From: DATCJA01 sp963734635
Lineage (GTDB): Bacteria > Acidobacteriota > Vicinamibacteria > Vicinamibacterales > UBA2999
Reading direction: 5' to 3'
Assembly: GCA_963734635.1 (NCBI GenBank)
Contig: CAVTIA010000003.1
Coordinates: 1,054,001-1,118,000 of the forward strand
DNA: 64,000 nt
Positions within the stretch are counted from its first letter, which is position 1. Every line of letters starts with the position of its first letter. Below the pieces are notes generated by a model. That model saw only the letters and a program-made list of their open reading frames with translations, made no database searches and was not told the origin of the DNA. Positions 54,264 through 63,791 of the stretch are shown one piece after another. A program made the position numbers and the translations under genes.

Positions 54264-54686
54264 ATGCGCACGAAGCTTGGAATGGTCGCTGCCGGTTTCG
54301 CCCTTCTGGGTTGCACCGCACCGGTCGTCGCTCACCACGGGTTCGACACCGAGTACGACGCGAAGAAAAAAGTGTCGCTGACCGGCGTCATCACGAAGGT
54401 CGAGTGGACCAATCCGCACATGCACGTTTACATCGACGTGACCGATGCAGGCGGCAAGGTGACCAACTGGAACATGGAGATGGCGAGCCCGAACACCGTG
54501 CAGCGGCAAGGGTGGGGGCGAAACACGCTGCTCCCTGGCGACAAGGTTGTGTTCGAAGGCTATGGCGGCAAGGTCGTCGAATCACATGGCGCGCTGGCGA
54601 AGATCGCGAAGAGCGACAAGCCCGACGCGCCGCTGTTCATCCAGGGCGGGCCCGAAGCGGTCCGGCAGGGATTTCCGGGACAGTAA
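54264..54686 (+). CDS. DUF6152-type exported protein
   Basis: A protein of 140 residues from ATG 54264 behind GGAGGAG. A signal peptide, possibly a lipobox (FALLGCTAP), precedes HHGFDTEYD, the hallmark. SLTGVITKVEWTNPHMHVYI, WNMEMASPNTVQRQGW and LLPGDKVVFEGYGGK follow the DUF6152 consensus more closely than the two other copies. It is cotranscribed with the DFSGNW-type gene. A tandem/inverted repeat terminates the unit. Confidence 0.9.
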   Translation: MRTKLGMVAAGFALLGCTAPVVAHHGFDTEYDAKKKVSLTGVITKVEWTNPHMHVYIDVTDAGGKVTNWNMEMASPNTVQRQGWGRNTLLPGDKVVFEGYGGKVVESHGALAKIAKSDKPDAPLFIQGGPEAVRQGFPGQ

Positions 54687-54689
54687 CAT

Positions 54690-54780
54690 CGTGCCTAGGG
54701 TGCGTAGGGTGCCCAAGGTGCCTAAGGTGCTTAAGAGGGCACTTCAGGCACTTTAGGCATCCCAGGCACTTTAGGCACTA
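54690..54780. terminator. 10-base tandem repeat forming a bidirectional hairpin between convergent genes
   Basis: GTGCCTA(A)GG-type units repeat about five times from 54691 to 54735, followed by their complements (GGCACTT(T)AG units) from 54741 to 54780. The two halves can form a long stem-loop. It lies exactly between the convergent DUF6152 gene and the metallo-hydrolase gene, so it may end both transcripts. Confidence 0.55.
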
Positions 54781-54788
54781 TCAGGCGA

Positions 54789-55685
54789 CTAAGTTCCCCT
54801 GCCCCAGAGCGCGCAGTAGCGGCGCAATGTGAACTGCAGGTTCGCCTCATAGCCCGGCCAGCTCGCGTATTTCGGCAGCTTCAGCTGGCTCTCCACCGGC
54901 TCCCAGCACCTGCCCTGCTGCGCCTCCGCTCTGACCGCGGCGGACGCATCCTGCAGGAACGTCAACTGATCCTGCGCGTCCTTCTTCGTCCCGAGCCGGC
55001 CGCCATCGCCGGGATGTCCGGGAATCAACCGCTCCCAGTCCATCGCGATGATCCGTTTGATCGACTCCTCCGCGTCCATCGGATAGAAATCGATCATGCC
55101 GCGACCCGGCAGCTGACCCACTGGAAGAAGGTCCACGACAAAGACGATCCGTTCCTTCGGCAGGCGCATCACGATGGTGCTGTCGGAATGGTTCAACCCG
55201 ACGTGCGTGAGCTCGAGAGCCGTGCCTCCTAACGTGATCGTGCGCTGCTTGTCGAACGTCTCGTCGGGAAGCACGGTATTCGGGTCCTTCAGGACCTCGA
55301 GCCGCTCCTTGGCCCGTCGAAGCGCCACGAACCGTGCGCCCGTTTCCTTGAAGGCCCGCCCGCCAGCGATGTGGTCGAAGTGATGGTGGCTGTAGACGAC
55401 ATACCGGATCGGCTGGTTCGTAACCTTCCTGATCTCAGCGAGGTACTGGGCTCCGCCCTGCGGCCGCCCGTATCCGACAGGATCGGTGGCAATGACACCC
55501 TCGCTGGTGACGATGAACATGGCCTGACTGTTCTGGTTCCGGAAGGTATAGACGTTGTCCGTTCCTTCCACCTTTTTCGTCTCGATCTGCGGGGCCTGGG
55601 CCGCTGGCGCCGCAGGCTGACCTTGCGACAGGAGCTGCGCCGTCAGCAGAGCGCAAGCCAGAGATGTCATTACTATGCGGGTCAT
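54789..55685 (-). CDS. exported MBL-fold metallo-hydrolase
   Basis: A protein of 298 residues from ATG 55685 (AGGAGG upstream). A signal peptide (TSLACALLTAQLLSQGQ) precedes the MBL core: GVIATDPVGYGRPQG, YVVYSHHHFDHIAGG with the HxHxDH zinc motif, LTHVGLNHSDSTIVM and IVFVVDLLPVGQLPG. An Asp-Trp-Glu-Arg-Leu-Ile-Pro-Gly-His motif (WERLIPGHPGD) gives the last ligand. The subgroup is QuiP/SoxH-like; the substrate is unknown. It shares strand with the B3-type gene upstream, with repeats between them. Confidence 0.9.
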   Translation of the reverse strand: MTRIVMTSLACALLTAQLLSQGQPAAPAAQAPQIETKKVEGTDNVYTFRNQNSQAMFIVTSEGVIATDPVGYGRPQGGAQYLAEIRKVTNQPIRYVVYSHHHFDHIAGGRAFKETGARFVALRRAKERLEVLKDPNTVLPDETFDKQRTITLGGTALELTHVGLNHSDSTIVMRLPKERIVFVVDLLPVGQLPGRGMIDFYPMDAEESIKRIIAMDWERLIPGHPGDGGRLGTKKDAQDQLTFLQDASAAVRAEAQQGRCWEPVESQLKLPKYASWPGYEANLQFTLRRYCALWGRGT

Positions 55686-55702
55686 CGATTCTCCTCCTGA
55701 TC

Positions 55703-55756
55703 GCGCAGGCTGAAGCCTGCGCGCTACGTCCGTCATTAGTGCCGAAGCCTGCGCGT
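55703..55756. repeat. REP-like GCGCAGGCT hairpin, second location
   Basis: GCGCAGGCT-GA-AGCCTGCGC (55703-55722) is followed by GCTAC and then by a half copy (AAGCCTGCGCG) at 55744. It is nearly identical to 43460-43479 and 60723-60742. It fills the gap between the two metallo-hydrolase genes. Confidence 0.75.
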
Positions 55757-56661
55757 CATTTGGGTGATTCGTCTAGCGCTGCGCGGAACATCGCCTCCTG
55801 GATATCGGTTTCGAGGTCGCAATTCTCCGCGTCAACGAAGGGGTTGGCGCCTCCGCCCTGAAGCCGCGCGTGTTTCGCCTGCATGTTGTACTGCGCCGGA
55901 TGGTCGCCGAGCGGGACGTCGCACGGCAAGGCGCGCACCACTTTGAATGAACGATTGAACTCGGCCACCACCGGTGGCGTCAGCATCCCTGGCGCGCGCA
56001 GGCTGCAGTGGAAGACCACGTCGTAATTCCTTCCACCGTCCTGCACCCGCGTCGTCCAGGTCGTGCACCCGCGGGTATGACCCGCAGTCAGATGCGCGAC
56101 GAGCGTCACGCCGCCGAGTGTCACCGACTCGCCGTCCTTCAAGATCTTGTCGATGGGATGCTCCTTGCCGCCGGGCCGCATGGCCTGAAGCGCTGGCACG
56201 TCCTCTGCCATCGCCATCACCTGCGCCCCGGTCTTCTGCTTGACCAACGCATCACCCTCCTGGTGGTCGCCGTGCGCATGCGTGCCGAGCACGATCTTGA
56301 TGTCCGAGAACCGGAATCCGAGATCGGCCACCGACTTCTCGAGCACCGGCACGTTTCGTTCGTACGTGGTATTGATCAGCACGTGCCCTTGTGGCGTGGT
56401 GATGAGAAACGCGCTCAGCGTTCGCGTCCCCACGTAGTAGACGTTGCCGACGACCTTGTGCGGAGGAAACTGCGTCGTTTGATCCTGCTCGGTGCCCATG
56501 TTCCGAGCGAGAATCGATCGCGGCGTATACGTCTGGCCGCGAACGGTGACGGCAGGACGATCGGGCGGCGGCTGGCCCTGCGCGTGAGCGACGATCAGGT
56601 TCGTACCACACCAGGCCGTCACCGCCGCGCAGAGCACACTCGTATGAACCAGATTGCGCAC
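55756..56661 (-). CDS. subclass B3 metallo-beta-lactamase family protein
   Basis: A protein of 301 residues from GTG 56661, placed five bases behind GGAGG; GTG 56673 is an alternative. A signal peptide ends near VAHAQ. Zinc ligands follow the B3 pattern: HAHGDH (H116, H118, D120, H121), AGHTRGCTTWT (H196) and LGDHPAQYNM (H263). The phrase LINTTYERNVPVLEKSVADLG is characteristic of B3 enzymes of the CAU-1/THIN-B type. Environmental B3 proteins often hydrolyse beta-lactams, though activity has to be measured. Gly replaces the usual Phe in HAHFDH. Confidence 0.88.
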   Translation of the reverse strand: MRNLVHTSVLCAAVTAWCGTNLIVAHAQGQPPPDRPAVTVRGQTYTPRSILARNMGTEQDQTTQFPPHKVVGNVYYVGTRTLSAFLITTPQGHVLINTTYERNVPVLEKSVADLGFRFSDIKIVLGTHAHGDHQEGDALVKQKTGAQVMAMAEDVPALQAMRPGGKEHPIDKILKDGESVTLGGVTLVAHLTAGHTRGCTTWTTRVQDGGRNYDVVFHCSLRAPGMLTPPVVAEFNRSFKVVRALPCDVPLGDHPAQYNMQAKHARLQGGGANPFVDAENCDLETDIQEAMFRAALDESPK

Positions 56662-56705
56662 GTTCGCCTCCACGGAACCGAATTGTACAGTCGAAAGGAG
56701 CTCCC

Positions 56706-57005
56706 ATGTTTCTCATCCGCGACATCATGTACTGCCGGCCCGGCAAAGCACGGGCGATGGTCGACAAGTTTGTCGCTCTCTCGAAGATTTCCCAGCAGAT
56801 GGGTATGGGGTCAATGCGGATCATGACGGACGTCAGCGCCGAGCGCTACTGGACCGTCGTGTCCGAGATGGAGGTCGAGAGCCTCGAGCAATATACGGAG
56901 ACTTCCCGCAAGTCGATGGAGATCAAGGAAGTACAGGACGTGATGAAGGGGTATCACGACCTGGTCGACCACGGACGAAGAGAGATCTACATGATTGAAA
57001 AGTAA
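56706..57005 (+). CDS. ABM/NIPSNAP-like small dimeric alpha/beta-barrel protein
   Basis: A protein of 99 residues behind AAAGGAG. The pattern of strand (FLIRDIMYCRPGK), helix (AMVDKFVALSKISQQ), strands (MRIMTDVSAERYWTVVSEM) and a second helix (LEQYTETSRKSMEIKEV) suits the dimeric ferredoxin-like fold. The closing YHDLVDHGRREIYMIE resembles NIPSNAP-type tails. Function unknown. It is divergent from the B3 beta-lactamase-type gene. Confidence 0.75.
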   Translation: MFLIRDIMYCRPGKARAMVDKFVALSKISQQMGMGSMRIMTDVSAERYWTVVSEMEVESLEQYTETSRKSMEIKEVQDVMKGYHDLVDHGRREIYMIEK

Positions 57006-57135
57006 CAGCGGCGAGCGGCGACAACCAGCGCATCCTTTACTGACCAATGCGTGCCGAGGACTTGCCGAAACCGAGACCCGCGGCGAAACGGAGGCAGGAA
57101 TTCGTTGAGATAACCGTAGAAACGGAAAGAGACCG

Positions 57136-58416
57136 TCACACCGATTCGCGATCGGTTGCAAGGGATGCCGAAGGCTCGGCGGCGCCTTTGCGCGCCTCGC
57201 GCACGAGCAGTGCGACCGAAACCAGCAGCACCATCAGAGACGATACTTCGAGCGACAACCGCACACCCGTGAATGCGCCCACCACGCCGACAGTGACGCC
57301 CGCGCCGGCGCGAAGGCCGAGCATCGCCGTGTTGAACAGGCCGACGATGCTGCCCCGGACGCGGGGCGGTGCCAGAATCTGCACCACCGTCTGGGCAACC
57401 GACGTGAACGCAATGCTGAACATGCCGGCGACCACGAGCAGCACAACGGCCGTGACATAGTCCTGCGTCATCGGGAAGAGCCCCATCGCGACTGCCCAGA
57501 ACGCCGCACAGACTATGGCCGTGCGAGCTGTCGGCTGCAGCAGCGTCGCGCTCTCGAGCAGGATGACGCCGAGTATGGCCCCCGCGGCGTTTGCCGCGAG
57601 CAGAATGGTGTATCGCGCACCGGTATCATCCGCTCCCAGATATTGCGCGTATTCCGGCATCTGCGCCTGAAACGCGTTGCCCACGAAGAATGACGACGCG
57701 CCGGCCAGCACGATCATGGTCATGATGCGCGACTCGGTCCGGGCGGTCGCAAACACGTTCCATACGTCTCCGAACCCGAACGGTGGGCGGCGTTCCGCCG
57801 CCTCCGTCGTGTGGCCGGTATACGGCGCACGGAACAGGAACATGCTGAACGGCAGATAGATCAGTGCGTTCGTCAGCAGCCCCCAGGCGGGGCCCAGCAA
57901 CAGCATCAAGCCGCCGCCGATCGCCGGCCCGAGGAGGATCGACAAGTATCGGCTGCTCGCGAATAGCCGGATTGCGCTCGGCAGGTGCTCGACAGGGACC
58001 ATGTCATGGATGATCAGCTGCTGCGCCGGGGCCGCGATCACGCCCGCTGCACCATGCACGAGCAGGATGACGACCGCATGCCACATCTCCAGTCGACCTG
58101 CCAGGAACAGAAGCCCCCATGCAACAGACGCGACGACGTACAGGACCTGGGAAATCTGAATCAGGCGGCGGCAGTCGTAGCGATCGGCGAGCGCGCCCAT
58201 GTGCAGCGAAAACAACAGAAACGGCACCCAGTGGCTGATGACGGCAAATCCGGCGAGCGCCGGTGAGTGAAATGCCTGAAACATCACCCAGTAGCTGATG
58301 ACGTGCTCGATGTTGTCGGCAACCATCGACAGGAGACTGAGCGCGAAATACTGGCGATACGGTTTGACGCGCAGCGCGGCAAAGCGTGGAGGAGAGATCT
58401 CTAAGAGCTCAGGCAT
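57136..58416 (-). CDS. MFS transporter (EntS-like)
   Basis: A protein of 426 residues from ATG 58416; the frame continues upstream through non-coding repeats. It has about twelve helices. The MFS loop motif is MGALADRYDCRRLIQISQ between helices two and three, and the region VLYVVASVAWGLLF / ILLVHGAAGVIAAPAQQL is typical of the enterobactin-exporter-like group. AILGVILLESATL lies in the second half, and PRVRGSIVGLFNTAMLG repeats the conserved mid-helix pattern. Probably a drug or siderophore exporter; no siderophore genes are nearby. Confidence 0.88.
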   Translation of the reverse strand: MPELLEISPPRFAALRVKPYRQYFALSLLSMVADNIEHVISYWVMFQAFHSPALAGFAVISHWVPFLLFSLHMGALADRYDCRRLIQISQVLYVVASVAWGLLFLAGRLEMWHAVVILLVHGAAGVIAAPAQQLIIHDMVPVEHLPSAIRLFASSRYLSILLGPAIGGGLMLLLGPAWGLLTNALIYLPFSMFLFRAPYTGHTTEAAERRPPFGFGDVWNVFATARTESRIMTMIVLAGASSFFVGNAFQAQMPEYAQYLGADDTGARYTILLAANAAGAILGVILLESATLLQPTARTAIVCAAFWAVAMGLFPMTQDYVTAVVLLVVAGMFSIAFTSVAQTVVQILAPPRVRGSIVGLFNTAMLGLRAGAGVTVGVVGAFTGVRLSLEVSSLMVLLVSVALLVREARKGAAEPSASLATDRESV

Positions 58417-58611
58417 GCGTACTTCCAGCAGTGTATCGCTTAACGAACGAAACAGGGCCGTACGTAGTGTCCGCCTTCGGCGTGCTCCGCACGCCGACAT
58501 CAAACGGCTCTTTGTGTCCTTCGTGCCCTTTGTGGCTAAACAGTTCGTTGAACTGTTCGTGGTTTTCGTGCCCTTCGTGGTTCCCAGGACGTCTGCTATT
58601 CTTCCGGCACC

Positions 58612-60721
58612 ATGGTCCGTCGCACCGTTGCACTTCTTGTGCTCGTTTCCGTGGTTGAAGTCACTGGCCAGCGGCCATCTCCTCCCTCGGTCAGCGTTGA
58701 CGCCGACGACATCGGCGGCGTGGTAACAAGCGCCGCAGGTCCGGAAGCGGGCGTCTGGATCATCGCCGAGACGTCCGATCTGCCCACTCGCTTCGCAAAA
58801 GTCGTCGACGACCGACGAACAGGGTCGGTTCCTCGTTCCGGATTTGCCCCGAGGCACCTACGACCTCTGGGTGCGCGGCTACGGCCTCGTAGACTCGTCG
58901 CGTGTGCGATCGATGCCGGGCCGTACGGTGAATCTGACCGCCCTCACCGCGCCGTCGGCATCGGCGGCGGCCGAGTACTATCCGGCGGTCTACTGGTTCT
59001 CGATGCTCAGAGTTCCTCCGCGACAGGAATTCCCTGTCGGGAAGGTCACGAGCCAGGGGGCGTGGTTGAACACCGTGAAGACCGGAGCGTGTCAGTCGTG
59101 CCATGCGCTTGGTACGAAGGGGATGCGCACAGTCTCTGCAACGTTCGCCGCAGCGGGCAACTCCGTCGAGGCATGGACTCGCCGTCTCCAGTCTGGCAGT
59201 GCCCGGGCGCTCATGGCACGCGACATCAATCGGCTCGATCCCGAACGCGCACTGCGTCTGTTCGCCGACTGGACCGACCGCATCGCCGCCGGCGAGCTCC
59301 CGTCGGCAAAGCCGGATCGGCCGCAGGGCATCGAGCGCAATCTTGTGATCACGATGTGGGACTGGAGCCGTCCCACTGCGTATCTTCACGATGCGGTCTC
59401 CACCGACAGGCGCAACCCGCGAATCAATGCCAACGGAAAGGTATTCGCGTCGGCTGAAGACAGCACTGACCTCCTGCCGGTGCTCGACCCGAGCATGCAC
59501 GCGGTCACCGAACTGACGCACCCGGTGCGCGATCCGCAGACACCGTCCTCGAAAACCAATCCCTTCGGGCCGTCCGCATTCTGGGGGCCCGAGCCCATCT
59601 GGGACAGTCGGACGCTGTCGCACAATCCGATGATGGACGAGCGTGGCCGCGTGTGGTTCACCTCGCGCGTTCGCCCTCCTGACAATCCGGGCGAATGCAC
59701 GAAGGGTTCGAATCATCCGGCGGCGCAGGCGTTTCCGTTGGCGCAGTCGAATCGTCACCTCTCGATGTACGACCCTGCCGCAGGCCGGTTCACGCTGATC
59801 AGCACCTGCTTTCCAACACACCACCTGAACTTCGCCGCCGACCCTGGCCAGACTCTGTGGACGAGCAGCGGCATCGAAGGCGGGCCGGGCGTCATTGGAT
59901 GGCTCAATCGGCGCATGTTCGAAGAAACAGGCGACGAGATGCGATCCCAGGGATGGACACCGTTCGTGCTCGACACCAACGGCAACCGGCGGCGCGACTC
60001 CTACGTCGAGCCCGGGCAGCCGGCCGATCCCGCGCGAGATCAGCGCGCTGCCGTGAACATCTATGCCGTCGCGATCAGTCCGGCCGACGGCGCCGTGTGG
60101 GGAACCGTGGTCGGGTACCCGGGCAGCATCGTGCGGGTCACACCGGGCGCGAATCCCGTGGAGACCGCGATTTCGGAGGTGTACGACGTGCCGGCGCCCG
60201 GCTTCGGACCGCGCGGCGGCGACGTCGACCGCAACGGCGTCTACTGGGTGTCACTGGCCAGCGGGCACATCGGCCAGTTCGATCGACGCAAGTGCAAAGT
60301 GCTTCGCGGGCCCACCGCCACCGGCGCCCATTGTCCCGAGGGCTGGATGCTGCACCGGCTGCCCGGTCCGCAGCTTCGCGACGTAGACGACTCGGGGAGC
60401 GCCGAGGCCAGCTATTACACCTGGGTGGACTGGTTCGACACGTTCGGGATGGGAAACAACGTACCAATCGTGATGGGCAATCTGAGCGATTCGATTCTCG
60501 CGTTCGTCAATGGCTCATTCGTCACGCTGCGCATTCCGTATCCGAGCGGCTTTTTTCCGAAGAACGTTGACGGACGCATCGACAATGCCGGCGCCGGCTG
60601 GAAGGGCAAGGGACTGTGGTCCACCTCCGGTACCCGGACGATGTTCCACCTCGAAGGAGGGACGACGAACCGGCCCAAGGCGGCGCGTTTTCAGCTCCGG
60701 CCGAGCCCGCTCGCCAAGTAG
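58612..60721 (+). CDS. exported monohaem propeller protein, paralogue of 44839, one frameshift
   Basis: ATG 58612 starts a signal peptide (RTVALLVLVSVVEVTGQ) and the sandwich DADDIGGVVTSAAGPEAGVW. Near 58805 one extra base breaks the frame; it resumes as TDEQGRF-like sequence and PRGTYDLWVRGYGLVDSS and runs to 60721, giving about 703 residues. The single haem site is GACQSCHALG. The propeller blocks (GRVWFTSRVRPPDNPG, DVDRNGVYWVSLASG) match those of the protein at 44839. This second copy has fewer residues in the N-terminal linker. Start and frame are clear; the indel may be an error. Confidence 0.8.
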
Positions 60722-60722
60722 C

Positions 60723-60742
60723 GCGCAGGCTTAAGCCTGCGC
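60723..60742. repeat. REP-like GCGCAGGCT hairpin, third location
   Basis: GCGCAGGCT-TA-AGCCTGCGC followed by GCTAC, right after the stop codon of the haem propeller gene. It is the same element as at 43460 and 55703, differing only in the two loop bases. It may serve as a bidirectional terminator between convergent genes. Confidence 0.75.
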
Positions 60743-60772
60743 GCTACATTGTGCCTTGTGCCTTGTGACTTG

Positions 60773-62392
60773 TTACTGTGATCCCGCGCGTCGCACCATC
60801 GGATACGTGACACCCAACTGCTCGAGATACGTCCCGTATCGCGACGGATCGTAATAGAACTTCTTCAGCTCCGGGCGGTACCGTTCCATCGTGTCCTTGT
60901 TCATCCAGGTCGGCGGAGGCGTGTCGGCGGCGATGAACGGCGTGTAAGTCGTGTCCTTCGACTGCACGTTCCGGAAGTACTCCCACGCGTTCTTGACCAG
61001 CTCCGGCCGCAGCAGGATATCGACCATCGTCATGGCCTGCACCTTTGCCCCTGCGACGACGCCTTTGTGAGCGATTGGCGTGGCCATCGCAATCGCATTG
61101 GCCCAGTTGTGTCCCGGCAGACCTGGAATGTTCGCCGGGTAGCGCAGCGTGACGGTGGGAACCGTCCACGACACGTCGCCGATGTCGTCAGAGCCTCCAC
61201 CGCGCTTGTCCTCGTCCTTGATTGGCTCGTCCAACTTGCCCAGTTCCTCGTCGAGGCCACTCTGCAAGGGCGCCCCGATTTCCCTCTGAACCGCCTTGGC
61301 GAACGCCTGATCGTCTTCAGACCACTTCGGCAGCCCCACTCGCTGGACGTTCGTGAACATCGCCTCTGCAACAGGCTTGCTGAAATGCTGCGGCCACGCG
61401 GCACCCACGATACGCGACGTCCACCTCGTCTCCGTCATCAGCGACGCGCCCTGCGCCATCTTGTCGCCGATTTCCCAGAGCTCCTTGATGCGCGGATACT
61501 CCGTCTCACGGAAGAAGTACCAGACCGTCGCTGTGGAAGGGACGACGTTGGGCTGATCGCCGCCATCCGTAATCACGTAATGCGAGCGCTGCTGGATACG
61601 CAGGTGCTCGCGCCGGTAGTTCCAGCCTGCGTTCATCAGCTCAACCGCATCCAGCGCGCTTCGTCCGCGCCACGGCGCGCCCGCGCTGTGGGCCGTTTCA
61701 CCCGAGAAGGTGTACTCGATCGACACGAGCCCGTTCGCCCCCGTCGATCCCCATGACACCCTCATGTTGCTGTCCACGTGCGCGAAGAGCGAGATGTCCA
61801 CGTCTTTGAAGAGTCCGTCACGAACGAACCACGCCTTTGACGCGAGGAGCTCCTCGGCGACGCCGGGCCACAAAACGATCGTTCCGGGCAGCCGCTCCCG
61901 TTCCATGATCTTCTTCACGGCGAGCGCCGCGACGATGTTCAGCGGGACGCCGCTGTTGTGTCCTTCTCCGTGGCCGGGTGCGCCGGCGATGAGCGGATCA
62001 CGGTACGGAACGCCCGGCTTCTGCGAAGCCTGCGGAATGCCGTCGATATCCGACCCGAGCGCGATAACAGGTTTTCCCGAGCCCCAGGTGGCCACCCACG
62101 CGGTTGGCATTCCGGCAACCCCCCGGCGCACGGAGAATCCGTTGCGCTCGAGCACGCCGGTCAGATAGCGAGACGTCTCGAACTCCTGATGCGCGAGCTC
62201 CGAGAAGCTGAAGACGGAGTCGACCATCTCCTGGGCGATCTTCGCCATCCCGTCAACGTTCGATGCAGCCTCGCGTTTGTACGCTTCGATTCGGCCGTCC
62301 TCACCGTTCTGCTGCGCGGATGGCGCTGCGGCCGCGCCGCACAGGAGCAGAACAAGGAGAGTCCACGCCGGCGTGGGGCGAAGTGAACGCAT
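60773..62392 (-). CDS. exported M20 family amidohydrolase (AbgB-like)
   Basis: A protein of 539 residues; the second of two adjacent ATGs (62392) has better spacing to GGAGG. A signal peptide (LLVLLLCGAAAAPSAQQ) is followed by the M20 fold: FSFSELAHQEFETSRYL, VIALGSDIDGIP with the first metal Asp, GAPGHGEGHNSGV with the His cluster, and LWPGVAEEL with the bridging Glu pair. SGETAHSAGAPWRGRSAL is the dimerisation lid. It most resembles p-aminobenzoyl-glutamate hydrolase subunit B, which is cytoplasmic in E. coli, whereas this one is exported. Substrate unknown. Confidence 0.9.
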   Translation of the reverse strand: MRSLRPTPAWTLLVLLLCGAAAAPSAQQNGEDGRIEAYKREAASNVDGMAKIAQEMVDSVFSFSELAHQEFETSRYLTGVLERNGFSVRRGVAGMPTAWVATWGSGKPVIALGSDIDGIPQASQKPGVPYRDPLIAGAPGHGEGHNSGVPLNIVAALAVKKIMERERLPGTIVLWPGVAEELLASKAWFVRDGLFKDVDISLFAHVDSNMRVSWGSTGANGLVSIEYTFSGETAHSAGAPWRGRSALDAVELMNAGWNYRREHLRIQQRSHYVITDGGDQPNVVPSTATVWYFFRETEYPRIKELWEIGDKMAQGASLMTETRWTSRIVGAAWPQHFSKPVAEAMFTNVQRVGLPKWSEDDQAFAKAVQREIGAPLQSGLDEELGKLDEPIKDEDKRGGGSDDIGDVSWTVPTVTLRYPANIPGLPGHNWANAIAMATPIAHKGVVAGAKVQAMTMVDILLRPELVKNAWEYFRNVQSKDTTYTPFIAADTPPPTWMNKDTMERYRPELKKFYYDPSRYGTYLEQLGVTYPMVRRAGSQ

Positions 62393-62433
62393 CATCTCCT
62401 CCAGAACTTAGTGGGGCAAAAGTCACATTATAG

Positions 62434-63744
62434 CTACCGGCGATCGACCAGGCGCCGGGCCTTCAACTCCCATCGCGGCAGTGAGCCGGCAGGCACAGCG
62501 GACGTGGCGATGCGCACGCCGAGCCGTTCGTGAAACGCGCCGGCCAGCGTTTGCGCGACGGCGTCAGTCGCTTCGACTTCGACGGTGAGCTCCTCCATCG
62601 CTCCGTTGCGGGTGCGCACCATTCGAAATTCGTCGATTTCAAGCGTCCGGACGATTGCTTCCACAGCCGTCGGATACACGTTCACGCCCCGGAGCAGGAT
62701 CAGATCGTCGGTTCGCCCGACAATGCCGCCGGGCAGCATCAGGAATGTCCGCCCGCACGCACACGATCGCCCTCCCACGACAACGACGTCGCCGGTTCGA
62801 TAGCGAATCGCCGGCCAGCCAACCCGTCCCAGGTTGGTGACGATCAACTCCCCGGACTCCCCCTCTGCGCATGGCCGACCTGTCGGGTCGAGCACTTCGG
62901 CAATGAACTCTGCCTCGTTGATGTGGAGCCCTTCGCGCGAGGGACACGAGAATCCATATGCCCCCACCTCGGTTGCGCCCGCGTGGTCGAACGCGCGCGC
63001 GCCCCAGGCGTCTTCGATTCGGGCGCGGACCGCGAAGATCGACGCCCCCGGCTCCCCTGCGTGAATCGTGGTGTGGACGCCCATGTCGCGGGTCGAGATC
63101 CCTTCGGCCTGCGCCACCTCGGCGAGCCGCAAGGCATACGTCGGCGTGCTTACCAGAACGGTCGCCTCGGCCCGCCTCAAGAGCTGAAGACGTCCCCTGG
63201 AGTCGAGCCCGCCCCCGGGAATGGTCAGAGCGCCGAGCCGTCGAGCGCCCGCGTACGCGCTCCAGAACCCGATAAAAGGGCCGAACGAGAAGGCGAAGAA
63301 TATTCGATCGCTCGCGCGCACGCCCGCAGCGGCGTACACATAGCGCCAGCACTCGGCCCACCAGTTCCAGCTTTCTGGCGTGTCGAGCACCATCAGCGGG
63401 CGGCCTGTCGTGCCCGACGTCTGGTGATAGACGACATATTGATCCGGTGGATACGTGGCAATCGTGCCGAGCGGGGGTGAGGCCTCCTGATCGGCGACGA
63501 GATCCGCCTTTGTGGTGAAGGGAAACCGCTCGAAGTCGGCCCACGACACAGGGATACGAGCGGGGCCGGCCTTCGCTGCGTAGAAAGAGTTGTAAGGCAG
63601 GACGCGCGAGAGCAGATCGTTCAGCCGCGCGAGCTGAGCGTTGCGGATCGCCTCCGGGGCTGCCGTCTCGAATTCCGGGCGATACAGCACACTGCGCCTG
63701 CGGTGGTCATAGTAGCGCGGGTCGCCATTGTTGACGCGAATCAA
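62434..63744 (-). CDS. phenylacetate-CoA-ligase-like adenylate-forming enzyme
   Basis: A protein of about 436 residues if TTG 63744 is used; no ATG exists in the right place and the frame is open to 63891, so the start is uncertain. The AMP-binding motif is YVVYHQTSGTTGRPLMVLDT, the second is HAGEPGASI, and the hinge is AIRYRTGDVVVVGG. A Cys pair (SCACGRTFLM) may bind zinc as in PaaK relatives. RTDDLILLRGVNVYPTAVEA is the C-terminal PaaK motif. It probably activates an aryl or other acid as CoA thioester. It is divergent from the gene at 63792. Confidence 0.9.
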   Translation of the reverse strand: MIRVNNGDPRYYDHRRRSVLYRPEFETAAPEAIRNAQLARLNDLLSRVLPYNSFYAAKAGPARIPVSWADFERFPFTTKADLVADQEASPPLGTIATYPPDQYVVYHQTSGTTGRPLMVLDTPESWNWWAECWRYVYAAAGVRASDRIFFAFSFGPFIGFWSAYAGARRLGALTIPGGGLDSRGRLQLLRRAEATVLVSTPTYALRLAEVAQAEGISTRDMGVHTTIHAGEPGASIFAVRARIEDAWGARAFDHAGATEVGAYGFSCPSREGLHINEAEFIAEVLDPTGRPCAEGESGELIVTNLGRVGWPAIRYRTGDVVVVGGRSCACGRTFLMLPGGIVGRTDDLILLRGVNVYPTAVEAIVRTLEIDEFRMVRTRNGAMEELTVEVEATDAVAQTLAGAFHERLGVRIATSAVPAGSLPRWELKARRLVDRR

Positions 63745-63791
63745 ACCTCTCGGCGTTGTGAAGGCGCGTTCAATCTGATAGAAAGAGGAAT

